Origin: Bacillota bacterium
Lineage (GTDB): Bacteria; Bacillota; Dehalobacteriia; UBA4068
Assembly: GCA_024679955.1 (NCBI GenBank)
Contig: JAILCQ010000007.1
Location: 1 to 60,226 of the forward strand
Direction: 5' to 3'
Length of the DNA: 60,226 bases
The notes under the pieces were generated by a model. It did no database searches. It worked only from the letters and a program-made list of their open reading frames with translations, and was not told where the DNA came from. The position numbers were made by a program, and so were the translations under genes. Of the stretch, positions 37,518 through 45,516 are shown piece by piece. Within the stretch, counting starts at the first letter, position 1; every line of letters begins with the position of its first letter.

Positions 37518-38678
37518 CTACACAAATTTACGTAAAGCCTTATATACCTGACTGCCTTCCTTTTGTCCCAACAGGCTGCGGATCTTGTTGTACAGATCCG
37601 CTTTGTTGGCGGCGTTGTTGGTATATTTCACCACCTTCGGCAGCCATTGCCGGCCGGCGGCCTCGGGTAAGACCTCCAAAACCGCTGTTTCTGTCAGCAA
37701 GGGCCGTTGCTTTTTCTCCGGGCTCTCCGCCGCTGTTTTCGCCGATTTGCCGGCGTCGTCGCCTTGGTTGGCCTCCCGGACGGCGGCCGCCGTATGCGCC
37801 GGGGGCTTTTTCTCCCCGTCCTGCTGCTTGCCCCGGCCGGCCGCCGTTCCCCGTTGGTTTTTACGTCGGGACGCGGTATTTGCCGTGGCCGCCGTTTCTT
37901 GTACGGCCGTTTCCTTTGCGGACATTTCCTTGGCTGCAGCTTCTTGGATCGCGCTTTCTTGGGCCGCGACTTCCGTTATAGCCGCTTCTGTTGCCGCTGT
38001 TTCTTGGGCAGCCGTTTCCGTTTCGCGGGCAGGCTCGGTTTTGGCCGTATTGGCTTTGTAGTTGCCCCGGCGTTGGCCTTTATTCCAGCGCATGCCCCGG
38101 CGGTTGCTTTTGACCGCCGTCACAGGCGTATTCTCCTCTTTCTCCGCCGCTTGCGGATGAGCGCCGGCGGCGGCCTGCGGTTCACTATGGTTTTCCTTTT
38201 CCGCCGGCGCTTCCGGGGCAGCCATGGCAACGGCTTCCCGCAGCTGGCTGGTATCCTCCGTATTTGCCGCTTCCCAAGATATGGCTTTCGGCGTTTTCCG
38301 GCTTTCCATATGGGGTTTGGCCTGCAGATTATCGATTAGGCTTATGGACAGGTCTTCTTTTTGCTTTTGCCAGAAACGGATCAAGTGCCGGTAGCCTTGA
38401 TCTTTGCTGACGATGAAATAATCGGCCTGGGGGCCGCTGCCGATCAAAAAGCCCAAAAAGCTGGACAACTGATGATCCAAGGCGTTTTTACCGCCCACCG
38501 CAGCTTCATAATAGGCAAAACGGGCGGGGGATTGCATGATCTGCTGATGCAATTCAAAAGTCAGGCGTTTGCCGTTATTGCTGTAAAAAACATATACCTG
38601 ATCGTCCCCGGTCAAATCCATGACCCCGCTCAAGCCTTCATAATGTACGTTCTCAAAATCCACTAAATATACGCGCAT
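37518..38678 (-). CDS. PIN/NYN-like nuclease-domain protein with low-complexity linker
   Basis: This 386-residue protein has an N-terminal ~120-residue PIN-like domain: VYLVDFENVHYEGL with a metal-binding Asp, DDQVYVFYSNN, ALDHQLSSFLGFLIG and DYFIVSKDQGYRHLI. A basic patch (RRGMRWNKGQRRGNYK) follows, then about 60 residues of Ala/Glu/Thr repeats with AAQET-type units, a second basic patch, and a small C-terminal helical domain (about 335-386). PIN-like domains are usually RNases. RNA binding by the basic patches is inferred. GGAGG lies 4 bases before the ATG. Confidence 0.75.
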   Translation of the reverse strand: MRVYLVDFENVHYEGLSGVMDLTGDDQVYVFYSNNGKRLTFELHQQIMQSPARFAYYEAAVGGKNALDHQLSSFLGFLIGSGPQADYFIVSKDQGYRHLIRFWQKQKEDLSISLIDNLQAKPHMESRKTPKAISWEAANTEDTSQLREAVAMAAPEAPAEKENHSEPQAAAGAHPQAAEKEENTPVTAVKSNRRGMRWNKGQRRGNYKANTAKTEPARETETAAQETAATEAAITEVAAQESAIQEAAAKEMSAKETAVQETAATANTASRRKNQRGTAAGRGKQQDGEKKPPAHTAAAVREANQGDDAGKSAKTAAESPEKKQRPLLTETAVLEVLPEAAGRQWLPKVVKYTNNAANKADLYNKIRSLLGQKEGSQVYKALRKFV

Positions 38679-38718
38679 AAAACCTCCGTATACCTGCGGC
38701 GGATCGCCGCCGGAAAGA

Positions 38719-38769
38719 ATGACGGCATAAACGTTTGCGCCCGCTGCCGGGCTCGCTGTATGCCGTCAT
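38719..38769 (-). terminator. Hairpin after the tetrapyrrole operon
   Basis: ATGACGGCATA (38719-38729) and TATGCCGTCAT (38759-38769) pair perfectly. A good T-run is lacking, but the position downstream of hemL fits a transcription end. Confidence 0.5.
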
Positions 38770-38834
38770 ATAGTATATCATTTTGCCGCAGTATATGCAA
38801 CGGTTCCGCCCTGTCCGGCATTTATTCCGCCGTT

Positions 38835-40103
38835 CTACTCTATCTCCTGTAATACTTTGCCGATGGTTTCCACGGTATGGTCCACGTCCGCCCGGCTATG
38901 GGCGTCGCTGATGAATACGGCCTCAAACTGAGCTGGCGGCAGGTAGATGCCGTGTTCCAGCATCTTATGAAAATAGGCGGCGTATTTTGCCGTATCCGAG
39001 CGCAAGGCTTCGTCATAATCGCCCACCGTTTCCTCAGTGAAAAAGAGGCTAAGCAGCGATCCCACCTGATTCACCGTATAACGGGTGCGCTTGCGTATCT
39101 CTTGAGCCATATACTCGCCCAGGGCATTGATCTTGTCATAGACCTGGGGATGATCCAACAGATATTGCAAAGCGGCGATACCGGCGGCCATGGCCACCGG
39201 ATTGCCCGAAAGGGTGCCGGCCTGATACACCGGCCCCAAAGGGGAAACCTGGGACATGATCTCTTTTTTGCCGCCGTAAGCGCCCACCGGCATACCGCCG
39301 CCGATGATCTTGCCGTAGGTGACCAGATCCGGGATCACGCCGAAATACTGGCCGGCGCCGCCGAAGCAAAGCCGGAAGCCGGTGATCACTTCATCGAATA
39401 TCAGCAGGCTGCCGTTGGCGTCGCACAAATCCCGCAAGCCCTGCAAAAATCCGTCTCTGGGCCCGGCCACGCCCATATTGGCCGCCACCGGTTCCACGAT
39501 CACGCAGGCGATCTTGTCCTTGTTTTCCGCAAACAAGGCCCGAACGTTATCCAAGTCGTTGTATTTGGCCGAAAGCGTATCGGCCACCGCGCCTTTGGTA
39601 ACGCCGGCGCTGTCGGGCACGCCGAAGGTCAAAGCCCCGGAACCGGCTTTGATCAGCATGCTGTCGCTATGCCCATGATAACAACCGGCAAATTTGATCA
39701 CTTTGTCCCGGCGGGTATAGCCCCTGGCCAAGCGCAAGGCGCTCATCACCGCCTCCGTACCACTGCTTACCATACGTATCATTTCCACATGGGGGATATT
39801 GCCGCAAACCAGCTCGGCCAGGCGCACCTCCGGCTCCGAACAAGCGCCGAAGCTCAAACCGTTTTTCACCGCCTGCATTACGGCGGCTTCCACTTCCTCA
39901 TGGGCATGGCCCAGGATCATCGGCCCCCAGGAACCGATATAATCCAGGTATTCGTTGCCGTCCACGTCATAGATTTTGCTGCCCTTGGCCGCCCGAATAA
40001 AGCGGGGCCCGCCGCCTACCGAGCGAAAAGCCCGCACCGGGCTGTTCACGCCCCCCGGCATGACGTTTTGCGCTCTGGCAAACCATGTTTCCGATATGCT
40101 CAT
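38835..40103 (-). CDS. hemL: Glutamate-1-semialdehyde 2,1-aminomutase
   Basis: The 422-residue PLP enzyme begins with MPGGVNSPVRAFRSVGGGP. It has the SSGTEAVMSALRLARG cofactor loop, CYHGHSD, LIFDEVITGFR and the Schiff-base lysine in TYGKIIGGGMPVGAYGG. It converts glutamate-1-semialdehyde to 5-aminolevulinate, the second step of the C5 pathway begun by HemA. Its ATG overlaps the hemB stop by one base (TAATG). It is the last gene of the riboswitch-led operon. Confidence 0.97.
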   Translation of the reverse strand: MSISETWFARAQNVMPGGVNSPVRAFRSVGGGPRFIRAAKGSKIYDVDGNEYLDYIGSWGPMILGHAHEEVEAAVMQAVKNGLSFGACSEPEVRLAELVCGNIPHVEMIRMVSSGTEAVMSALRLARGYTRRDKVIKFAGCYHGHSDSMLIKAGSGALTFGVPDSAGVTKGAVADTLSAKYNDLDNVRALFAENKDKIACVIVEPVAANMGVAGPRDGFLQGLRDLCDANGSLLIFDEVITGFRLCFGGAGQYFGVIPDLVTYGKIIGGGMPVGAYGGKKEIMSQVSPLGPVYQAGTLSGNPVAMAAGIAALQYLLDHPQVYDKINALGEYMAQEIRKRTRYTVNQVGSLLSLFFTEETVGDYDEALRSDTAKYAAYFHKMLEHGIYLPPAQFEAVFISDAHSRADVDHTVETIGKVLQEIE

Positions 40104-41080
40104 TATCCGATATCTCCCTTTTCTATTGCTTCAGCGATCTCATTGGCATAATAGGTGATCAAAATATCCGCCCCGGCCCGATAAATGGAAACCGCGCTTT
40201 CGCACAGTATGCCGTATTCGTCGATCAACCCCATTTTCGCCGCGGCCTTGATCATGGCGTATTCGCCGCTGACGCTGTAGGCGGCCAAAGGCAGATTGAT
40301 TCTTTCCGCCACCGATTTGACGATATCCAGATAGCCCAGGGCGGGTTTCACCATGAGGATATCCGCCCCTTCTTCCACGTCCAGCAGCGCCTCTTTGGCC
40401 GCTTCCTTGGCATTGTGCCAATCCATCTGATAGCCCCGCCGGTCGCCGAAACCGGGGGCGGAACCGGCGGCGTCGCGGAACGGCCCGTAAAAGTAGGAAG
40501 CATATTTCACCGCATAGGACATGATCGGGATATAGGTATAACCATTGTCATCCAGAGCTTCACGAATGGCCAAAACCCGGCCGTCCATCATATCCGAAGG
40601 CGCCACCATATCGGCGCCGGCTTCCACATGGGACAAAGCGGCGGCGGCCAGATAGTCCAAAGTCGCGTCATTGTCCACTTTTCCATCTTTCAATATGCCG
40701 CAATGGCCGTGGGATGTGTATTCGCACATGCATACGTCGGTGATTACGCATACTTCCGGATATTGCGCTTTGATCTTGCGTATGCCTTGCTGGACCACGC
40801 CGTTTTCCGCATAGGCGGAACTGCCCTTTTCATCCTTGCAGGCGGGGATGCCGAACAGCAGCGCTTTATCCACGCCGTGCCGCAAAGCGTTTTCGATCGC
40901 CTCGCCTATCCGGTCCGGACTGTAACGGAAATGCCCGTCCAAAGACGGTATGGGGCTTTTGATATCTTTTCCCTCCTCCAAAAACAGAGGCAGGATCAGG
41001 CTGTCCTTGGATATCCGCGTTTCCCGCGCCATTTTGCGGATCACCGGATTTTCTCTTAATCTTCTGGGTCTGATCAACAT
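40103..41080 (-). CDS. hemB: Porphobilinogen synthase (delta-aminolevulinate dehydratase)
   Basis: The 325-residue enzyme has the cysteine metal site DVCMCEYTSHGHCG, the two catalytic lysines in SYAVKYASYFYGPFR and ILMVKPAL, and the C-terminal AAYSVSGEYAMIKAA. It condenses two 5-aminolevulinate molecules to porphobilinogen. Three cysteines in the metal loop indicate a zinc-type enzyme. It overlaps the cobA-hemD gene by 7 bases and hemL by one. Confidence 0.97.
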   Translation of the reverse strand: MLIRPRRLRENPVIRKMARETRISKDSLILPLFLEEGKDIKSPIPSLDGHFRYSPDRIGEAIENALRHGVDKALLFGIPACKDEKGSSAYAENGVVQQGIRKIKAQYPEVCVITDVCMCEYTSHGHCGILKDGKVDNDATLDYLAAAALSHVEAGADMVAPSDMMDGRVLAIREALDDNGYTYIPIMSYAVKYASYFYGPFRDAAGSAPGFGDRRGYQMDWHNAKEAAKEALLDVEEGADILMVKPALGYLDIVKSVAERINLPLAAYSVSGEYAMIKAAAKMGLIDEYGILCESAVSIYRAGADILITYYANEIAEAIEKGDIG

Positions 41081-42546
41081 GCCGCATCGCTCCTTAATCT
41101 ATCGCACATACTCTCCATCGTCGCCTTATCCGATACCAAAACGGGGAAACCGGCCGCTTTCGCCTTGGCGGCCGTGGATTTGCCGATGCAAACGGCTTTG
41201 ATTTTGGCGCAATCCGCCTCCGGATTGCAATTCAGGAACCCTTCCACGCAGCTGCCGCTGGTGAAGGTGATATAATCGTAGTCGCTTAAGTCCAGCGGTT
41301 CATGGGCAATAAAAGCGGTGCTGTAAACCGGCCGTTCGCAAAAATCGATAGAATGCCGCCGCAAAACCTCCGCCAAGACCGGGGAAGCCCACTCCGCCCG
41401 CAAAAGCAAAACTTTGTCTTTCTGGGAAATGAATCCTTTGCCGATCATTTCCTGCGCCAAAGTCTCGCCGTCGTACACGGAGGGAAGGAAATCGCAAGCC
41501 ATGCCATATTGCCGCAGCTTGGCCCCGGTTTTTTCCCCGATGCAGGCGATCTTTTTGCCGGCAAGACTTCTGGCGTCCATACCTTTGGCCAAAAGCCGTT
41601 CAAAATAGCTTTCCACACCGGCGGCGCTGGTAAAGACCAGGACCGAACAATCTCCCGCGTCTACATCGAAATCCGGCAGCGCTTTCGTTTCGATGCAGGG
41701 ATAGGTCAAAACATCCGCCCCCATATCGTGGAGCATTTGGGCCAAGGCCGACTGCTTGCGCTGGGGCAGGGTGAGAATGATCCGTTTGTTCTTCAACGGC
41801 TTGCCGCTGAACCAATCGAAAGACAGCCGGCATACCTTGCCCACGGCGATCACCGCCGGAGATTGCACATGATGCAAACGCACGGTTTCGCCCACCTGAT
41901 CCAGGGTGGAAATGAATTTCCGCTGATCGGTCCTGGTGCCGTTTTCGATCACGGCGCAGGGCATATCCTTGTCCATGCCCGCCTGCATCAGGCCTTCGGC
42001 AATGCCGTCTATGGTGGCCACAGACATCATAAAAATCAAAGTGCCGTTTAATTTCACCAGGGATTCAAAATCGATATCCAAATCCTTCCCGGCTTTGGCA
42101 TGACCGGTGATAATATGCAAAGAGGAACAAAAATCCCGGTGGGTCACGGGGATACCGGCATATGCAGGCACCGCCAACGGCGAGGTGATGCCGGGAACGG
42201 CCTCAAACTCTACTCCGTTTTCGCATAAGTATTCCAGTTCCTCGCCGCCGCGGCCAAAGACAAAAGGATCGCCGCTTTTTAAACGTACCGTAAGATTCCC
42301 TTTTTGTGCTTCTTCTTTTAATATCTCGTTGATCCTATGCTGCGGCACCGGATGGTTGCCGGCATTTTTGCCAACGTCGATTTTCCGGACGTGGCTGGGG
42401 ATCAAATCCATAATGGATTGGCTGACCAACCGGTCGTATACCACTACGTCCGCCTTTTCCAGAGCCCGGACGGCCTTGACGGTCAGCAGATCCGCGTCTC
42501 CCGGTCCGGCCCCCACCAAAAACACCTTACCTGCGCTCATAGCCAT
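41074..42546 (-). CDS. cobA: Fused uroporphyrinogen-III C-methyltransferase and uroporphyrinogen-III synthase
   Basis: The 490-residue protein is a CobA-HemD fusion. Residues 1-~245 are the SAM-dependent methyltransferase: VGAGPGDADLLTVKA at the N-terminus, VVYDRLVS, LKSGDPFVFGRGGEE and PVTHRDFCSSLHIITGH. Residues ~250-490 are the HemD synthase, with ILTLPQRKQ, VFTSAAGVESYFERL and ITFTSGSCVEGF. The first half makes precorrin-2 and the second closes the ring to uroporphyrinogen III. The fusion is common in Bacillota and directs carbon to cobalamin or sirohaem. It overlaps hemC by one base and hemB by seven. Confidence 0.96.
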   Translation of the reverse strand: MAMSAGKVFLVGAGPGDADLLTVKAVRALEKADVVVYDRLVSQSIMDLIPSHVRKIDVGKNAGNHPVPQHRINEILKEEAQKGNLTVRLKSGDPFVFGRGGEELEYLCENGVEFEAVPGITSPLAVPAYAGIPVTHRDFCSSLHIITGHAKAGKDLDIDFESLVKLNGTLIFMMSVATIDGIAEGLMQAGMDKDMPCAVIENGTRTDQRKFISTLDQVGETVRLHHVQSPAVIAVGKVCRLSFDWFSGKPLKNKRIILTLPQRKQSALAQMLHDMGADVLTYPCIETKALPDFDVDAGDCSVLVFTSAAGVESYFERLLAKGMDARSLAGKKIACIGEKTGAKLRQYGMACDFLPSVYDGETLAQEMIGKGFISQKDKVLLLRAEWASPVLAEVLRRHSIDFCERPVYSTAFIAHEPLDLSDYDYITFTSGSCVEGFLNCNPEADCAKIKAVCIGKSTAAKAKAAGFPVLVSDKATMESMCDRLRSDAAC

Positions 42547-43418
42547 TACCCTCTTCTTTTCATAATATTTGCCAGTTCCTGTCCCAACGCCACCCCGTCT
42601 TCCTTGGGGCCTGTGATTTTATCTTTGCTGCAATTGCCGTCGTCGTCGGCAAAAAAGCCGGCGATGGATATTTGATTTCCCTGAATTTGCGCATAGGCGG
42701 CCACCGGCGAAGAACAACCGCCGTCCAGGGCCCGCACAAAACTGCGCTCAGCCATCGAAGTGATAAACGTTTCCTCGTCGTGGAAAGAGCTTAAGACGGA
42801 TCGATCGAAATCCTTTCTGCCCTGCACCGCCAAAACCCCCTGGCAGGCGGAAGGCAGGATCTCTTCTACCTCGAAAACCGAATGGATGCGGGATTCCAAA
42901 TGCAACCTTTTCATGCCCGCATAAGCCAAAATCAAAGCGCAGTATTCGCCGGCGTCCAGCTTGGCCAGTCTGGTCAGCACATTGCCGCGGACGGGCTTCA
43001 CCGCCGCCCCCGGATACAAAGCCTGGATCTGCAGCTTCCGCCGCAGGCTGGCGCAGCCGAAGGGTTTGCTGAAATCGATTTCTTTGGCCCCCTGGGGCAA
43101 TACCAATACGTCCCGGGGGTCTTCCCGTTTGGATACGGCCAAAATCGGTATCTCCTCCCGGATATCCATGGCCATATCTTTTAAGCTATGTACCGTCAAA
43201 TCCACTTTTCCTTCCAGCAGGGCTTGCTCCAATTCTTTGAGGAAAAGCCCCTTGCCGCCCACCTTATCCAAAGTACGGTCCAAAATCTTATCGCCGGTGG
43301 TTTTCATAGTGATCAATTCCATTTCCACGCCGGGGTTATTCTTACGCATTTCCTCCATAAAGATTTCCGATTGGATGACCGCCAGCTTGCTTTCCCGACT
43401 GCCGATTCTAATTTTCAT
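42546..43418 (-). CDS. hemC: Hydroxymethylbilane synthase
   Basis: The ~290-residue enzyme has KIRIGSRESKLAVIQSEI at the start, HSLKDMAMDIREE with the substrate-binding lysine, GCASLRRKLQIQAL, and the dipyrromethane-cofactor cysteine in ALDGGCSSPVAAYA. It polymerises four porphobilinogens. I choose the ATG at 43418 because it begins the conserved strand and has GAAGGTGA upstream. In-frame GTG and TTG codons a few residues earlier are alternatives. The start lies inside the end of the upstream precorrin-2 dehydrogenase gene. Confidence 0.95.
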   Translation of the reverse strand: MKIRIGSRESKLAVIQSEIFMEEMRKNNPGVEMELITMKTTGDKILDRTLDKVGGKGLFLKELEQALLEGKVDLTVHSLKDMAMDIREEIPILAVSKREDPRDVLVLPQGAKEIDFSKPFGCASLRRKLQIQALYPGAAVKPVRGNVLTRLAKLDAGEYCALILAYAGMKRLHLESRIHSVFEVEEILPSACQGVLAVQGRKDFDRSVLSSFHDEETFITSMAERSFVRALDGGCSSPVAAYAQIQGNQISIAGFFADDDGNCSKDKITGPKEDGVALGQELANIMKRRG

Positions 43419-43875
43419 TTTCTTCACCTTCAAACATTTTTCTGATCTTGTCGATCACTCTTTTTATGCCATGATGATCTTCACCGCTGCCGACGACGCC
43501 CAAAGTAGCCTCCCGGCCGAAAACCACGCCCGGGAAATAAAAATCGCAATCCTCTTTACGGTCGCAGACATTTACCCATATATGCCTTTGCGACGCGTCG
43601 GTTTGGATCCGGCGGTTGACTTCCCTGCTGTCGGTACAGGCCAAAACCAGCTGCGCCCCATCTAAATACTTGGGGTCGTATAGGTCCGTGATCAGATTCA
43701 CGTCCCCGGCCAAGGCCAGGATATCCTCCTGCATACGGGGAGCGACTATGGTTATGCGAAAGTGAAAACGCAGCAACGTTTGTATCCGGCGGGCGGCGAT
43801 GGCCCCGCCGCCGAAAACCACCGCATGATAATCGCTGCTTCTGATAAACAAAGGAAAGAATTCTCTTTTTTCCAC
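43408..43875 (-). CDS. Precorrin-2 dehydrogenase / sirohaem synthase N-terminal type
   Basis: The 155-residue protein has the NAD-binding loop VVFGGGAIAARRIQTLL, the TDSREVNRRIQTDA segment and NVCDRKEDCDFYFPGVV of the CysG-N/Met8p family. It oxidises precorrin-2 to sirohydrochlorin. At 155 residues it lacks the longer C-terminal dimer domain of Met8p, so ferrochelatase activity is doubtful. Its end overlaps the start of hemC, and it follows hemA by 40 bases. Confidence 0.9.
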   Translation of the reverse strand: MEKREFFPLFIRSSDYHAVVFGGGAIAARRIQTLLRFHFRITIVAPRMQEDILALAGDVNLITDLYDPKYLDGAQLVLACTDSREVNRRIQTDASQRHIWVNVCDRKEDCDFYFPGVVFGREATLGVVGSGEDHHGIKRVIDKIRKMFEGEENEN

Positions 43876-43915
43876 AAGGCTCCCTCCCAGCCGGCGGCTG
43901 CGGCCCGCCGTTTGC

Positions 43916-44917
43916 TTAACCGACGCCCAGATGCTTCATCCTATTGCTGTGCCAGGTATAAAAATCGTCTATATACTTTTGCAATATGGTATTGATCTGC
44001 GCCGTCTGCATCTCATGCATGGTATTGATCTCTTCGCGGCAGATATCGTCTATATTATAGTAGGTTATGCCGTCGATCTCTTCGATTTTGGGATCGATAT
44101 CCCGGGGCAGCGCCATATCGATAAACAGCTTTGGCCGCTTCGGCAAGCGGATGAGCTCATCATAGAGGATGGTATAATGGGGGCTCAGGGTGGCGCTGAT
44201 CACCACATCCACATGGGTAAGAAATTCATACCGTTCCGTATAGTCTATGCCGTCCGCCCCTTGGGGAATGATATTGTTGCCATGCCGGTACTGTCTTTTG
44301 GTCATGGTCACGTCGACGCCTTGCTCCACCAAAAACTGACAAATGCTTCTGCCGGCGGCGCCGTTGCCGATCACCAGGGCGGTACCCTGGGGGAATGCCT
44401 TTTTCACAATATTGGCCGCCCGCCGGGAGGCGTTATCTTCGTAGTTTTTGAACGCCACCAGGGTTTTCGCCTTTTTGGCGGCGCTGACGGCATTGCGGAA
44501 CAAGACCTCCAATACGCTGTCGGCGGCTTTGCATTCCCTGGCCAGGACCAGGGCGTTCTTCACCTGGGAAATGATCTGATCCTCTCCCCAGATCTGCGAT
44601 TGCAGGCCGCAGGCCACCTCGCATATATGCCGTACAGCGTCCTGATCCTCTTTGCAAATATACAGTTCCTTGTACTCCTCCGCATCCAATCCCGCGCTCT
44701 CGCATAACAGGACGAAAGGATCCATAGAGGCCGTATCCGCCACGGAGAGATATACTTCCGTGCGGTTGCAGGTGCAAAGGACGACGCAGCCCAAAACGTC
44801 TCCCCTGGCGGCGATCCTGTCGTAAAGCGCCGCCAAGGCGTCATTGGTGAAAGAAAACTTTTCCCGGTCTTCCAATCTGGCGGTATTGAAATTGACCGAC
44901 GACATCAATATTTTCAA
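43916..44917 (-). CDS. hemA: Glutamyl-tRNA reductase, short form
   Basis: This 333-residue protein has the catalytic cysteine motif VVLCTCNRTEVYLS (Cys50), GLQSQIWGEDQIISQVKNAL, the NADPH-binding loop ALVIGNGAAGRSICQFL and LFIDMALPRDIDP. It reduces glutamyl-tRNA to glutamate-1-semialdehyde. Typical bacterial enzymes have about 420-450 residues; here the C-terminal dimerisation domain is mostly missing. The usual N-terminal NHKTAP motif is altered (VNFNTARLEDREKF). The gene is first in the operon under a cobalamin riboswitch. Confidence 0.92.
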   Translation of the reverse strand: MKILMSSVNFNTARLEDREKFSFTNDALAALYDRIAARGDVLGCVVLCTCNRTEVYLSVADTASMDPFVLLCESAGLDAEEYKELYICKEDQDAVRHICEVACGLQSQIWGEDQIISQVKNALVLARECKAADSVLEVLFRNAVSAAKKAKTLVAFKNYEDNASRRAANIVKKAFPQGTALVIGNGAAGRSICQFLVEQGVDVTMTKRQYRHGNNIIPQGADGIDYTERYEFLTHVDVVISATLSPHYTILYDELIRLPKRPKLFIDMALPRDIDPKIEEIDGITYYNIDDICREEINTMHEMQTAQINTILQKYIDDFYTWHSNRMKHLGVG

Positions 44918-45021
44918 AACTTACCCTTCCTTCAGCATAAAGTATGGGAAACGACCACGGCGTCAAGGGGCGGGCCGGGGCCGTCCCAACATTCCCGCTG
45001 CCGGCTATCATAAATCTGAAT

Positions 45022-45059
45022 AAAAAAACCTGAACCAATCATGGAGAAAAGTTCAGGTT
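45022..45059 (-). terminator. Riboswitch-linked terminator before hemA
   Basis: AACCTGAAC (45027-45035) pairs with GTTCAGGTT (45051-45059), with a seven-T run on the minus strand. It lies between the cobalamin riboswitch and hemA and probably forms the expression platform. Confidence 0.85.
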
Positions 45060-45104
45060 CTAAGTAATTTCCATAAACCATCGCTTCAAAACCTGTGACG
45101 CAGG

Positions 45105-45275
45105 ATGGTTAAAATACAGGCAGGTATTCCGACTTTGAAGTCCGCGCTGATGTTTCGCCTTCCCATAAATAGCTTACAGTGACTGTTTTACAACTTGAAA
45201 CACAGCTCGTTCATCACGGCAACAGGTTTGTTTAGGATTCGCACCTAATTCCCTATTAATGCAAAATGCAACCAT
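45105..45275 (-). promoter_or_regulatory. Cobalamin riboswitch 1 (tetrapyrrole operon)
   Basis: Read leftward it shows GGGAA, GGTGCGAATCC, CACTGT, a GGGAAGGCG block and the closing AAGTCGGAATACCTGCCT, in cobalamin-riboswitch order. ATGGTT/AACCAT forms the outer P1 stem. A terminator and hemA follow. High cobalamin should stop the operon. Confidence 0.92.
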
Positions 45276-45303
45276 GCGTTTTTATACATATTCAATTGAG
45301 GCC

Positions 45304-45332
45304 AGTATAACATATGCTTATTTTCATGTCAA
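45304..45332 (-). promoter_or_regulatory. Promoter of the tetrapyrrole operon
   Basis: TTGACA and TATACT with a 17-base spacer on the minus strand, just upstream of cobalamin riboswitch 1. Confidence 0.85.
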
Positions 45333-45462
45333 GATTTTTTGCCGCCCCTCTTCCTTTCCCCAGGCCGCCCGCGCATAAGCAGAATAGCCGGCAAAAGCCT
45401 AAAAGCCGGGACTTTTCCTCCCCGCGTCCGCATCTTTTTGCCGGATCGACCTTCGATAATGG

Positions 45463-45491
45463 AAAAGCGGCGGGGCCGAAGCCCCGCCGCT
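45463..45491 (-). terminator. Terminator of the surface-protein operon
   Basis: An 11-bp GC-rich stem AGCGGCGGGGC/GCCCCGCCGCT with a tetraloop (45466-45491) and a T-run on the minus strand, 26 bases past the last gene. Confidence 0.88.
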
Positions 45492-45516
45492 GCCGTTACG
45501 ATCCAAATATAACCGA

